This document shows, one piece after another, positions 7,067-11,644 of a DNA stretch of 11,644 nt. The first letter of the stretch is position 1. Every line of letters begins with the position of its first letter. This DNA is from Sphingomonadales bacterium. Lineage in GTDB: Bacteria > Pseudomonadota > Alphaproteobacteria > Sphingomonadales > Sphingomonadaceae. The stretch is taken from NCBI GenBank assembly GCA_027489295.1, contig JAIYAA010000109.1:1-11644 (forward strand), given 5' to 3'. Below the pieces are notes generated by a model. The model worked only from the letters and a program-made list of their open reading frames with translations. It was not told where the DNA came from and made no database searches. The position numbers and the translations under genes are program-made.

Positions 7067-7208
7067 TCGGATACAACTCCAGTCGGGCCGAAAGGGTGCT
7101 GAGCCCGTCTCCCACTATGTCGGGAGTGGAGGGCTCCGCATCAAGCGCCGCGGCCCTGCGCCGGAGGATCGTGGCATATCGCCCGAGTTCCGGTGCCTTG
7201 ACGCTCAT
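7059..7208 (-). CDS. Possible 49-residue ORF linking DUF1192 and clpA
   Basis: The ATG (7208-7206) overlaps the DUF1192 stop in an ATGA arrangement. The frame runs open to a TAG at 7061-7059, just inside clpA, whose ATG lies at 7066-7064. The product begins MSVKAPELGRYATILRRRAA and is Arg/Ala/Leu-rich without recognisable motifs. The double overlap is what translationally coupled operons look like. Against it, codon use is poorer than in neighbouring genes (AGG, ATA, CGA and GGA all occur) and no independent Shine-Dalgarno is visible. It might act only to carry ribosomes from DUF1192 into clpA, or be a chance frame. Confidence 0.3.
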   Translation of the reverse strand: MSVKAPELGRYATILRRRAAALDAEPSTPDIVGDGLSTLSARLELYPNA

Positions 7209-7402
7209 TTCTTAAATAGAGCGTGTGCGCTTGCGCGGTGGTGAACGGCGTGTTGAATCTTTTCTCGACATCGGACGATCTCGGTTTCGAGCAGGTGAAT
7301 TCGGACCTCTAGTTCGGCAACCGAAAAAGGATCGAGGTCCTGCTTCGCCAGCTGGCCTGCCAGATCGTCGGATCGACGTGGAAGATTTTCGTCGGCGTCC
7401 AT
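7205..7402 (-). CDS. DUF1192 family small protein
   Basis: The protein has 65 residues from the ATG at 7402. An in-frame TTG at 7438 would add 12 residues, which I consider untranslated. The pattern LAKQDLDPFSVAELEVRI followed by LLETEIVRCREKI and a C-terminal RASAHALFK matches DUF1192, an alphaproteobacterial family of short helical proteins (the typical form is L-DP-SV-EL-RI--LE-EI-R). The function is unknown, and a coiled-coil hairpin is likely. It diverges from the quinone oxidoreductase gene, and its TGA overlaps the ATG of the small ORF leading into clpA, so it may be co-transcribed with clpA. No good Shine-Dalgarno is seen. Confidence 0.85.
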   Translation of the reverse strand: MDADENLPRRSDDLAGQLAKQDLDPFSVAELEVRIHLLETEIVRCREKIQHAVHHRASAHALFKK

Positions 7403-7413
7403 GCGAGGAAACG

Positions 7414-7442
7414 TTGACCCTGAGGGGGGCGATGTCAATAAG
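7414..7442 (+). promoter_or_regulatory. Candidate promoter for the quinone oxidoreductase gene
   Basis: TTGACC (7414-7419, 5/6 to -35) is separated by 17 bp from AATAAG (7437-7442, 4/6 to -10). This predicts transcription starting near 7449, downstream of the in-frame ATG at 7401 and upstream of the ATG at 7482. It therefore supports 7482 as the true start. Confidence 0.5.
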
Positions 7443-7466
7443 GCCCCGGAATTCCCCTTGGGTCAA
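7438..7466 (-). promoter_or_regulatory. Candidate promoter for DUF1192-clpA, overlapping the opposite one
   Basis: On the minus strand TTGACC (7466-7461) is followed after about 17 bp by CCTTAT (7443-7438), a weak 3/6 -10. It would start transcription about 30 bp before the DUF1192 ATG. It mirrors the rightward promoter, sharing the same -10 bases. Confidence 0.3.
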
Positions 7467-7481
7467 AAAGCGACGAACCGA

Positions 7482-8492
7482 ATGACAGCAGCCGAAATGA
7501 TGCTGGCCATCGACCCCGATGCGCCGGGCGGGCCCGAAGTTCTTGTGCCGGTCGAACGACCGGTTCCCCAGCCCGGGGCGGGCGAGCTGCTGGTGCGAGT
7601 CGCGGCGGCGGGCGTCAACCGGCCGGAGGTGCTGCAGCGGCAGGGGAAATATCCGCCGCCGCCCGGTGCGCCCTCGATCCTTGGCATGGAGATCGCCGGT
7701 ACTGTCGTCGCCCTCGGCGAGGGTGTGGACGACTCGATGCTCGGCAAGCGCGTCTGCGCGCTGATCGCGGGCGGCGCCTATGCCGAATATGCGGTAGCCC
7801 CGGCGGGCCAATGCCTGGACGTGCCGGACGCGCTGACCATGGTCGAAGCCGCGGCGTTCCCCGAGACGTTGTTCACCGTCTGGTCGAACCTGTTCGATCG
7901 GGGATGGGCGCAGCCGGGCGAGAGCGTGCTGGTCCATGGCGGCACCAGCGGCATCGGCACCATGGCGATCGCACTCGCCAAGCTGTTCGGCCTGACGATC
8001 CTGGTTACCGCCGGATCGGACGAAAAATGCGCGGCGGCGCGCGATCTCGGCGCGGATCTGGCGATCAACTACAAGACGCAGGACTTTGTCGAGGAAGTGA
8101 AGGCGTTCACCGGCGGCAAGGGCGTGGAGATCGTGATCGACATGGTCGGCGGCGATTATGTTGCGCGCAACCTCCAGTGCCTGGCCGAGGACGGGCGCCA
8201 CGTCTCGATCGCGGTGCAGGGCGGCGCGACGGCGACGATTCCGCTGTGGGACGTGATGCGCCGCCGCCTCACGCTGACCGGCTCGACGCTGCGCCCGCGT
8301 TCGGTGGAGTTCAAGTCGCTGCTCGCCGACGAACTCCGCCGGACGGTGTGGCCGCTGGTCGAGGAGGGCAAGCTCAAGCCGCTCATCGACCGCACCTATC
8401 CGTTCGCGCAGGCGCCCGATGCGCACCGGCGCATGGAAGCCGGCGCGCATGTCGGCAAGATCGTGCTGACGATCGAGGCGCCGAGCGCCTGA
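7482..8492 (+). CDS. NAD(P)H:quinone oxidoreductase, zinc-independent MDR superfamily (PIG3-like)
   Basis: It is predicted to reduce quinones using NAD(P)H in the cytosol. From the ATG at 7482 it has 336 residues. An N-terminal GroES-like domain shows VRVAAAGVNRPEVLQRQGKYPPP (38-60) and LGMEIAGTVVALGEGV (67-82), without the zinc-ligand Cys/His cluster of alcohol dehydrogenases. The Rossmann domain has VHGGTSGIGTMAIALAK (151-167), TAGSDEKCAAARDLGAD (176-192) and DMVGG (220-224). NRPEVLQRQGKYPPPPGA is typical of the PIG3/TP53I3 subgroup. An upstream in-frame ATG at 7401 is rejected because it overlaps the promoter and adds a non-conserved leader. The Shine-Dalgarno is weak. It diverges from DUF1192 and converges on the 141-residue paralogue pair. 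Confidence 0.92.
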   Translation: MTAAEMMLAIDPDAPGGPEVLVPVERPVPQPGAGELLVRVAAAGVNRPEVLQRQGKYPPPPGAPSILGMEIAGTVVALGEGVDDSMLGKRVCALIAGGAYAEYAVAPAGQCLDVPDALTMVEAAAFPETLFTVWSNLFDRGWAQPGESVLVHGGTSGIGTMAIALAKLFGLTILVTAGSDEKCAAARDLGADLAINYKTQDFVEEVKAFTGGKGVEIVIDMVGGDYVARNLQCLAEDGRHVSIAVQGGATATIPLWDVMRRRLTLTGSTLRPRSVEFKSLLADELRRTVWPLVEEGKLKPLIDRTYPFAQAPDAHRRMEAGAHVGKIVLTIEAPSA

Positions 8493-8506
8493 CCGGCGGT
8501 CAGGCG
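8486..8506. terminator. Perfect palindrome spanning two convergent stop codons
   Basis: CGCCTGACC (8486-8494), loop GGC, then GGTCAGGCG (8498-8506) is an exact 9-bp inverted repeat. The TGA of the quinone oxidoreductase (8490-8492) lies in the left arm and the TGA of the leftward gene (8502-8500) in the right arm. A bidirectional terminator or transcript-end stabiliser is plausible. No T-run is present on either side. Confidence 0.45.
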
Positions 8507-8925
8507 GCGCGGCGGTGTTGCAGCATCGCTTCGCGCGCCATCGGCTCCAGCACCTGCTCCTGAAAGGCGATGCGGCGCTCGGCCATGCGCAGCAGCTGCT
8601 GCACGGCGATGCGATAGCCCTGGGGGTCGCTGCGCACGGACGCCGTTGGCCATGCGGCGCGGTGCGCGATCATATGCTCGCGCCATTCCAGGTCCTGCTG
8701 CACCGTGCGGCGCGCCATGGCGTGGTGCACGCCGTCTTCGCTTTCCCGCAGGGGCGCCAGCAGCAGCGCCTCCTTCGCGAGGTGCAGCGCGCGCAGTGCC
8801 TGATCGGCATGGTTGCGGGCAAGGTCGAGCGCGGTGCCCGCGATGGCGGTCCTGGCCTCGGGAGCGAGCGCGCGGACGGCGGTGAGAACGTCTTGGGTAC
8901 AGGTAGCAAGCGACGTGTTGGGCAT
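8500..8925 (-). CDS. Unknown helical protein, 141 aa, second gene of a tandem paralogue pair
   Basis: I do not recognise the family. The start at 8925 is fixed by AGGAGGAAGG about 5 bases upstream. An ATG seven codons earlier (8946) lies before that site and is rejected. The product is Ala/Leu/Arg-rich, mostly amphipathic helix, with no signal peptide or membrane segment. Residues 54-130 align without gaps to residues 52-128 of the neighbouring protein, with 32 of 77 identities by hand count. Conserved are LLL-x-PLR-x-S-x-D (54-64), AR (71-72), DLE-x-R (78-82), His88, Trp92, DP-x-GY (100-104), Q-x-LR (110-113), E116 and EQ (123-124). The N-terminal third (1-53) has diverged. It is co-directional with its paralogue, 33 bp downstream of it. 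Confidence 0.85.
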   Translation of the reverse strand: MPNTSLATCTQDVLTAVRALAPEARTAIAGTALDLARNHADQALRALHLAKEALLLAPLRESEDGVHHAMARRTVQQDLEWREHMIAHRAAWPTASVRSDPQGYRIAVQQLLRMAERRIAFQEQVLEPMAREAMLQHRRAA

Positions 8926-8958
8926 CAGGGTCCTTCCTCCTGCCATTCTAGGCGGAGT

Positions 8959-9384
8959 TCAGTATCCTGCGGGTTGTTTTGGCGATGAAATGAGTCGCGC
9001 CAGCGCCGGATAGGCGATCTGTTCGGAATACAGCGCCCGCGCTTCCATGTTGCGCAGCATTTGCCGCAGGTCGGCTTGATAGCCCGCGGGATCCTCTGCC
9101 ACCCGCGCCAGCGTCCAGCGCTGGTAGTGAACGAGGCCGGCCCGGCGGAGTTCGAGGTCCCGATCGACGCAGCAGCGGGCGATCGCCGCCAGCGCGGGAT
9201 CGCCGCTGTCGCGCAGCGGCTGGAGGAGTAGCCGTTCTTGTTCGGCGAACAGCTGGTTGTGCGCGATGCCGATCTTCTTGCGCAGGTCGGCAAGCCGAGG
9301 CAGGTCGATCGGCGGTTCGGAAGCCCGCAGCACCTGCTCGATCAAGTCGAAGATATCGCGGGAAATGTCCTTCAGGCTCTGCAT
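8959..9384 (-). CDS. Unknown helical protein, 141 aa, first gene of a tandem paralogue pair
   Basis: I do not recognise the family. The ATG at 9384 has AAGGAG about 13 bases upstream, rather distant. The longer in-frame opening to 9537 is rejected because its extra 51 residues look like translated intergenic DNA. The product is 141 residues, exactly the length of its neighbour, soluble and helix-rich, with adjacent cysteines Cys71-Cys72 that the paralogue lacks (Arg-Thr there). The conserved core is LLLQPLRDS (52-60), VDRDLELR (73-80), His86, Trp90, AEDPAGY (96-102), QMLRNMEAR (108-116) and EQ (121-122). It is the first gene of a leftward operon and diverges from the metallophosphoesterase gene across 195 bp. 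The invariant His/Trp/Glu positions suggest a shared binding site, but no function can be claimed. Confidence 0.85.
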   Translation of the reverse strand: MQSLKDISRDIFDLIEQVLRASEPPIDLPRLADLRKKIGIAHNQLFAEQERLLLQPLRDSGDPALAAIARCCVDRDLELRRAGLVHYQRWTLARVAEDPAGYQADLRQMLRNMEARALYSEQIAYPALARLISSPKQPAGY

Positions 9385-9485
9385 CGTCTCGTATCCACTC
9401 CTTCTCGCATTGTAGAGGCTTTGCAGGGGGCGTGCGGGCACGGACGGCGCCCGCTCCCTTCGCGCTGCGATGCCGCGGTTGCTCT

Positions 9486-9503
9486 GTGACAATCCGATGA
9501 AAT
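9486..9503 (-). promoter_or_regulatory. Pho-box-like direct repeat
   Basis: On the minus strand ATTTCAT, a 4-bp spacer CGGA, then TTGTCAC matches the PhoB-binding arrangement of two CTGTCAT-type heptamers 11 bp apart, about 5/7 in the first and 5-6/7 in the second. It lies 77 bp upstream of the metallophosphoesterase start and about 100 bp upstream of the paralogue pair, pointing toward the latter. No convincing -10 follows it in that direction, so it is tentative. Confidence 0.3.
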
Positions 9504-9579
9504 CAAAACGATTCGATTTGTAACAATGTCGCGCCATAGGCGAGTCTCTGCATCAGGGTAGCTGCACGGGAACTCGGGC

Positions 9580-10458
9580 ATGGCCACGATCACCAAGCTT
9601 TCGTTCGATGTCGCGGGTCTTGCCGACTTCCACGCGGCGACCCCGACGATTCCGGAACGGCCGATCGGCGCACGGCGCAAGTATCGCGCGATCTGGATTT
9701 CGGACGTGCATCTCGGCACGCGCGGATGCAATGCCGAAATGCTGATCGACTTCCTCGACCATGTCGACAGCGACATCATGTATCTGGTGGGCGACATCAT
9801 CGACGGATGGGCGATGCAGAAACGCTTCTACTGGCCGGCTACGCACAACGACATCGTCTGGCGCGTGCTCAAGCGGGCGAAGCGCGGTACCGAGATCGTC
9901 TATATTCCGGGGAACCATGACGAGATGTTCCGCCAGTTCACCGGTCTCGATTTCGGCGGCGTGAAGATCAAGCGCCAGGCCATCCACACCACCGCCGACG
10001 GCCGCCGCCTGCTGGTGCTCCACGGCGACGAGTTCGACGCGATCACCATGTCGCACCGCTGGCTCGCGCATCTGGGCGATGCTGCCTACGAGATGATGAT
10101 GACGCTCAACCGCTGGCTGAACCGGGTGCGCCGCTGGATGGGCCTGCCCTATTGGTCGCTTTCCAAATACGCCAAGCAGAAGGTGAAGAACGCGGTGTCC
10201 TTCATCTCCAAGTTCGAAGAGATCGTTGCCCGCGAGGCGGCGGCGCGCGGCGTCGACGGCGTGATCGCCGGCCATATCCACAAGGCGGAGATCCGCCCGA
10301 TCGACGGTGTCGCATATTATAACGACGGCGATTGGGTAGAGGGTTGCACGGCGCTGGTGGAGCACTACGACGGCACCATGGAAATTCTCCACTGGGCCGA
10401 CGAGATGGCAGCGCGCGAGTCGCAGCCGGAGTCCGAGGTCAGACTGGCGGCGGCGTGA
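9580..10458 (+). CDS. Calcineurin-like metallophosphoesterase of the UDP-2,3-diacylglucosamine pyrophosphatase (COG2908) family, probably PlcP-like phospholipase C
   Basis: All binuclear-metal motifs are present in this 292-residue protein: SDVHLG (41-46; Asp42, His44), GDIIDGW (71-77; Asp72), GNHDE (111-115), HGDEFD (148-153) and GHIHKAE (231-237; His232, His234). COG2908 contains LpxH of lipid A synthesis and also PlcP, which removes the phosphorylated head group from membrane phospholipids to give diacylglycerol during phosphate starvation. Alphaproteobacteria generally use LpxI in place of LpxH, many sphingomonads carry glycosphingolipids in place of LPS, and the next gene is a GT4 glycosyltransferase. 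PlcP is therefore the better reading, though it is inference. The middle segment 165-215 is Trp/Arg/Lys-rich and could touch the inner membrane. The Shine-Dalgarno is weak (GGGAAC). Confidence 0.88.
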   Translation: MATITKLSFDVAGLADFHAATPTIPERPIGARRKYRAIWISDVHLGTRGCNAEMLIDFLDHVDSDIMYLVGDIIDGWAMQKRFYWPATHNDIVWRVLKRAKRGTEIVYIPGNHDEMFRQFTGLDFGGVKIKRQAIHTTADGRRLLVLHGDEFDAITMSHRWLAHLGDAAYEMMMTLNRWLNRVRRWMGLPYWSLSKYAKQKVKNAVSFISKFEEIVAREAAARGVDGVIAGHIHKAEIRPIDGVAYYNDGDWVEGCTALVEHYDGTMEILHWADEMAARESQPESEVRLAAA

Positions 10459-10481
10459 CGGCGGCAGGGGGGACCGAAGCC

Positions 10482-11504
10482 GTGCGTATCGCCATCGTGA
10501 CCGATGCCTGGGAACCCCAGGTCAACGGCGTTGTCCGCACGCTCCAATCGGTGCGGCGGGTGCTGGAGAGTCAGGGCCATCAGGTGATGGTGGTTTCGCC
10601 CGATCGATTCTATTCGCTGCCGTGCCCCACCTATCCGGAAATCCGGCTGGCGATCACCAGCGTGGCGGCAGTGGGTGCGATGCTCGAGGAGTTCGCCCCC
10701 AATGCGATCCACCTCGCGACCGAAGGGCCACTCTGTGTCGCCGCGCGGCGCTGGTGCCTGCGCCAGAAACGGCCGTTCACCACCGCCTATCACACCCAGT
10801 TCCCCGACTATGTCTCGGCGCGCTCCGGCGTCCCCGCCGAATGGATCTGGCGCTATATCCGCTGGTTCCACACGCCGAGCGCGACGATCCTCGCCTCCAC
10901 CGCCTCGATCCGCCAGTCGCTGGTCGATCACGGCCTGCCGCAGGTGCGGCACTGGGGCAGGGGTGTCGACCTCGCCAATTTCCACCCGGACCTGCCGCCG
11001 CACCCGCAGTTGGCGGGGCTGGCCGGGCCGGTGATGCTCTATGTCGGCCGCGTAGCGGTTGAAAAGAATCTCGAAGCGTTCCTGCGCGTCGATCGGCCGG
11101 GCACCAAGGTCGTGGTAGGCGACGGGCCGGCGCGGGCGATGCTCGAGGCCAAGTATCCCGATGCGCTGTTCCTGGGCGCGCAGTTCGGCACCGATCTTGC
11201 CGCCGCCTATGCCGGGGCGGACGTGTTCGTCTTCCCCAGCCGTACCGATACCTTCGGGCTGGTGATGATCGAGGCGCTGGCCTGCGGCACCCCTGTTGCC
11301 GCCTATCCGGTTACCGGGCCGGTGGACGTGCTGACGCCCGAGACCGGGGCGATGGACGAGGATCTGGGACTGGCGATCGACGCCGCGCTGACGCTCGATC
11401 GGACTGCCTGCGCCACCTATGGCCGCAGCTTCACCTGGGAGGCGAGCGCGCGGCAGTTCCTCACGGCGCTGGTGCCGATCGGCTGCGACAAGGCCGCCGC
11501 CTGA
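10482..11504 (+). CDS. GT4-family glycosyltransferase, probably Agt-like diacylglycerol glycosyltransferase
   Basis: This is a GT-B fold retaining glycosyltransferase of family 4, 340 residues from the GTG at 10482 (GGGGGGA about 11 bases upstream). An in-frame GTG at 10455 overlaps the previous stop as GTGA and would add 9 residues. The N-terminal domain opens RIAIVTDAWEPQVNGVVRTL (2-21), the acceptor-side loop typical of lipid and mannosyl GT4 enzymes, with TAYHTQFPDYV at 101-111. The C-terminal nucleotide-sugar domain has LYVGRVAVEKN (186-196), VVGDGP (211-216) and FPSRTDTFGLVMIEALACGTPV (251-272), including the acid-x7-Glu motif (Asp256, Glu264). It follows the phosphoesterase by 23 bp, so the two are almost certainly one operon. 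With a PlcP partner, the likely acceptor is diacylglycerol. The sugar donor is not determined. Confidence 0.9.
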   Translation: MRIAIVTDAWEPQVNGVVRTLQSVRRVLESQGHQVMVVSPDRFYSLPCPTYPEIRLAITSVAAVGAMLEEFAPNAIHLATEGPLCVAARRWCLRQKRPFTTAYHTQFPDYVSARSGVPAEWIWRYIRWFHTPSATILASTASIRQSLVDHGLPQVRHWGRGVDLANFHPDLPPHPQLAGLAGPVMLYVGRVAVEKNLEAFLRVDRPGTKVVVGDGPARAMLEAKYPDALFLGAQFGTDLAAAYAGADVFVFPSRTDTFGLVMIEALACGTPVAAYPVTGPVDVLTPETGAMDEDLGLAIDAALTLDRTACATYGRSFTWEASARQFLTALVPIGCDKAAA

Positions 11505-11515
11505 ATCGCGGAAAC

Positions 11516-11535
11516 GCTTGCCCCGGCGGGCAAGC
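11516..11535. repeat. Perfect inverted repeat after the GT4 gene
   Basis: GCTTGCCC (11516-11523), loop CGGC, then GGGCAAGC (11528-11535). This 8-bp stem starts 11 bp after the glycosyltransferase stop. No T-run follows. Its left arm includes TTGCCC, which with TACATC 17 bp later could instead be a weak promoter for trcR (-10 only 3/6). Confidence 0.45.
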
Positions 11536-11558
11536 TCCCCTACATCAAGACCATGTGT

Positions 11559-11590
11559 GGCCGCCCGTGATGGGCGGCCCTTATTGTTTC
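11559..11590 (+). terminator. GC hairpin with T-rich tail between the GT4 gene and trcR
   Basis: GGCCGCCC (11559-11566), loop GTGAT, then GGGCGGCC (11572-11579) is a perfect 8-bp stem. CTTATTGTTT follows, a fair T-rich tail. It could terminate the phosphoesterase-glycosyltransferase operon. If the trcR promoter lies upstream of it, it would instead be a 5' leader hairpin or attenuator. Confidence 0.6.
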
Positions 11591-11608
11591 AAGTTCCGGA
11601 GATCCACC

Positions 11609-11644
11609 GTGGCCCAGCCGCTGATGCCGCACGCGACCGCTTCC
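11609..11644 (+). CDS. trcR: Cell-cycle transcriptional regulator TrcR (DUF1013), first 12 codons
   Basis: The GTG at 11609 has CGGAG about 8 bases upstream and opens with MAQPLMPHATAS, which matches the highly conserved N-terminus of DUF1013 proteins (MAQPLMPKATA-type). TrcR is an alphaproteobacterial DNA-binding regulator linked to the cell cycle in Caulobacter-type networks. Only 12 residues are visible, so identification rests on the characteristic start and the good translation signal. Downstream sequence would settle it at once. Confidence 0.75.
   Translation, partial: MAQPLMPHATAS

Noticed and set aside
4856..7102. A 748-codon open frame antisense to clpA
   Set aside because: It lies almost entirely opposite clpA, which has every ClpA motif. 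Its product is a low-complexity Arg/Leu/Ala/Asp/His mix, as expected from the complement of GC-rich codons.
7401..7481. N-terminal extension of the quinone oxidoreductase from an ATG at 7401
   Set aside because: The extra 27 residues are not family-like and overlap the likely promoter. The same bases hold the DUF1192 start on the other strand.
9385..9537. A 51-residue N-terminal extension of the first 141-residue paralogue
   Set aside because: It covers the divergent promoter region, has no ribosome binding site at 9537, and would break the equal length of the two paralogues.
9580..10458. Assignment of the phosphoesterase as LpxH of lipid A biosynthesis
   Set aside because: The motifs fit the family but not the context: alphaproteobacteria usually use LpxI, and the partner gene is a GT4 enzyme. 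It is kept as the alternative, not the first choice.

Overview
The window is a GC-rich chromosomal segment from an alphaproteobacterium, most likely a sphingomonad (Sphingomonas or a close relative). This rests on alphaproteobacterial marker families (a DUF1192 protein, and the first residues of a DUF1013/TrcR cell-cycle regulator), on the codon bias, and on a COG2908 phosphoesterase paired with a GT4 glycosyltransferase. It looks like ordinary core and housekeeping chromosome. I see no insertion sequence, integrase, CRISPR array, rRNA or tRNA.

Layout. At 1-56 is the N-terminus of a leftward gene, probably an acyl-CoA dehydrogenase, divergent from a rightward two-domain Sua5 threonylcarbamoyl-AMP synthase (99-1037). 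A gene-free stretch of about 500 bp follows (1038-1546). It is less GC-rich than its surroundings and holds a terminator-like hairpin, an operator-like perfect palindrome and a strong GC hairpin. Next is a divergent pair, msrA (leftward) and galE (rightward), and then a small exported protein. Convergent to these is a leftward pair: an NTF2-like exported protein followed by an isochorismatase-fold hydrolase with Ser at the expected nucleophilic Cys position. A strong rho-independent terminator (about 4681-4719) ends the leftward clpA unit, which reads DUF1192, a possible 49-residue overlapping ORF, then clpA. A zinc-independent quinone oxidoreductase diverges from DUF1192 across a compact promoter region.

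The right third holds the most interesting material. Two leftward genes (9384-8959, then 8925-8500) encode proteins of exactly 141 residues each that align without gaps over their C-terminal 77 residues at about 42% identity. They are a tandem-duplicated, helix-rich family that I do not recognise. Divergent from them is a two-gene rightward operon: a COG2908 calcineurin-like phosphoesterase and a GT4 glycosyltransferase. In alphaproteobacteria this pair matches the PlcP/Agt phosphate-starvation lipid-remodelling cassette better than lipid A synthesis. The shared intergenic region has a sequence resembling a Pho box. The window ends with the first 12 codons of trcR, preceded by two perfect hairpins.

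Functional themes: tRNA t6A modification, oxidative protein repair (MsrA), quinone reduction, sugar-nucleotide supply (GalE), AAA+ proteolysis (ClpA), and probable phosphorus-sparing membrane-lipid replacement.
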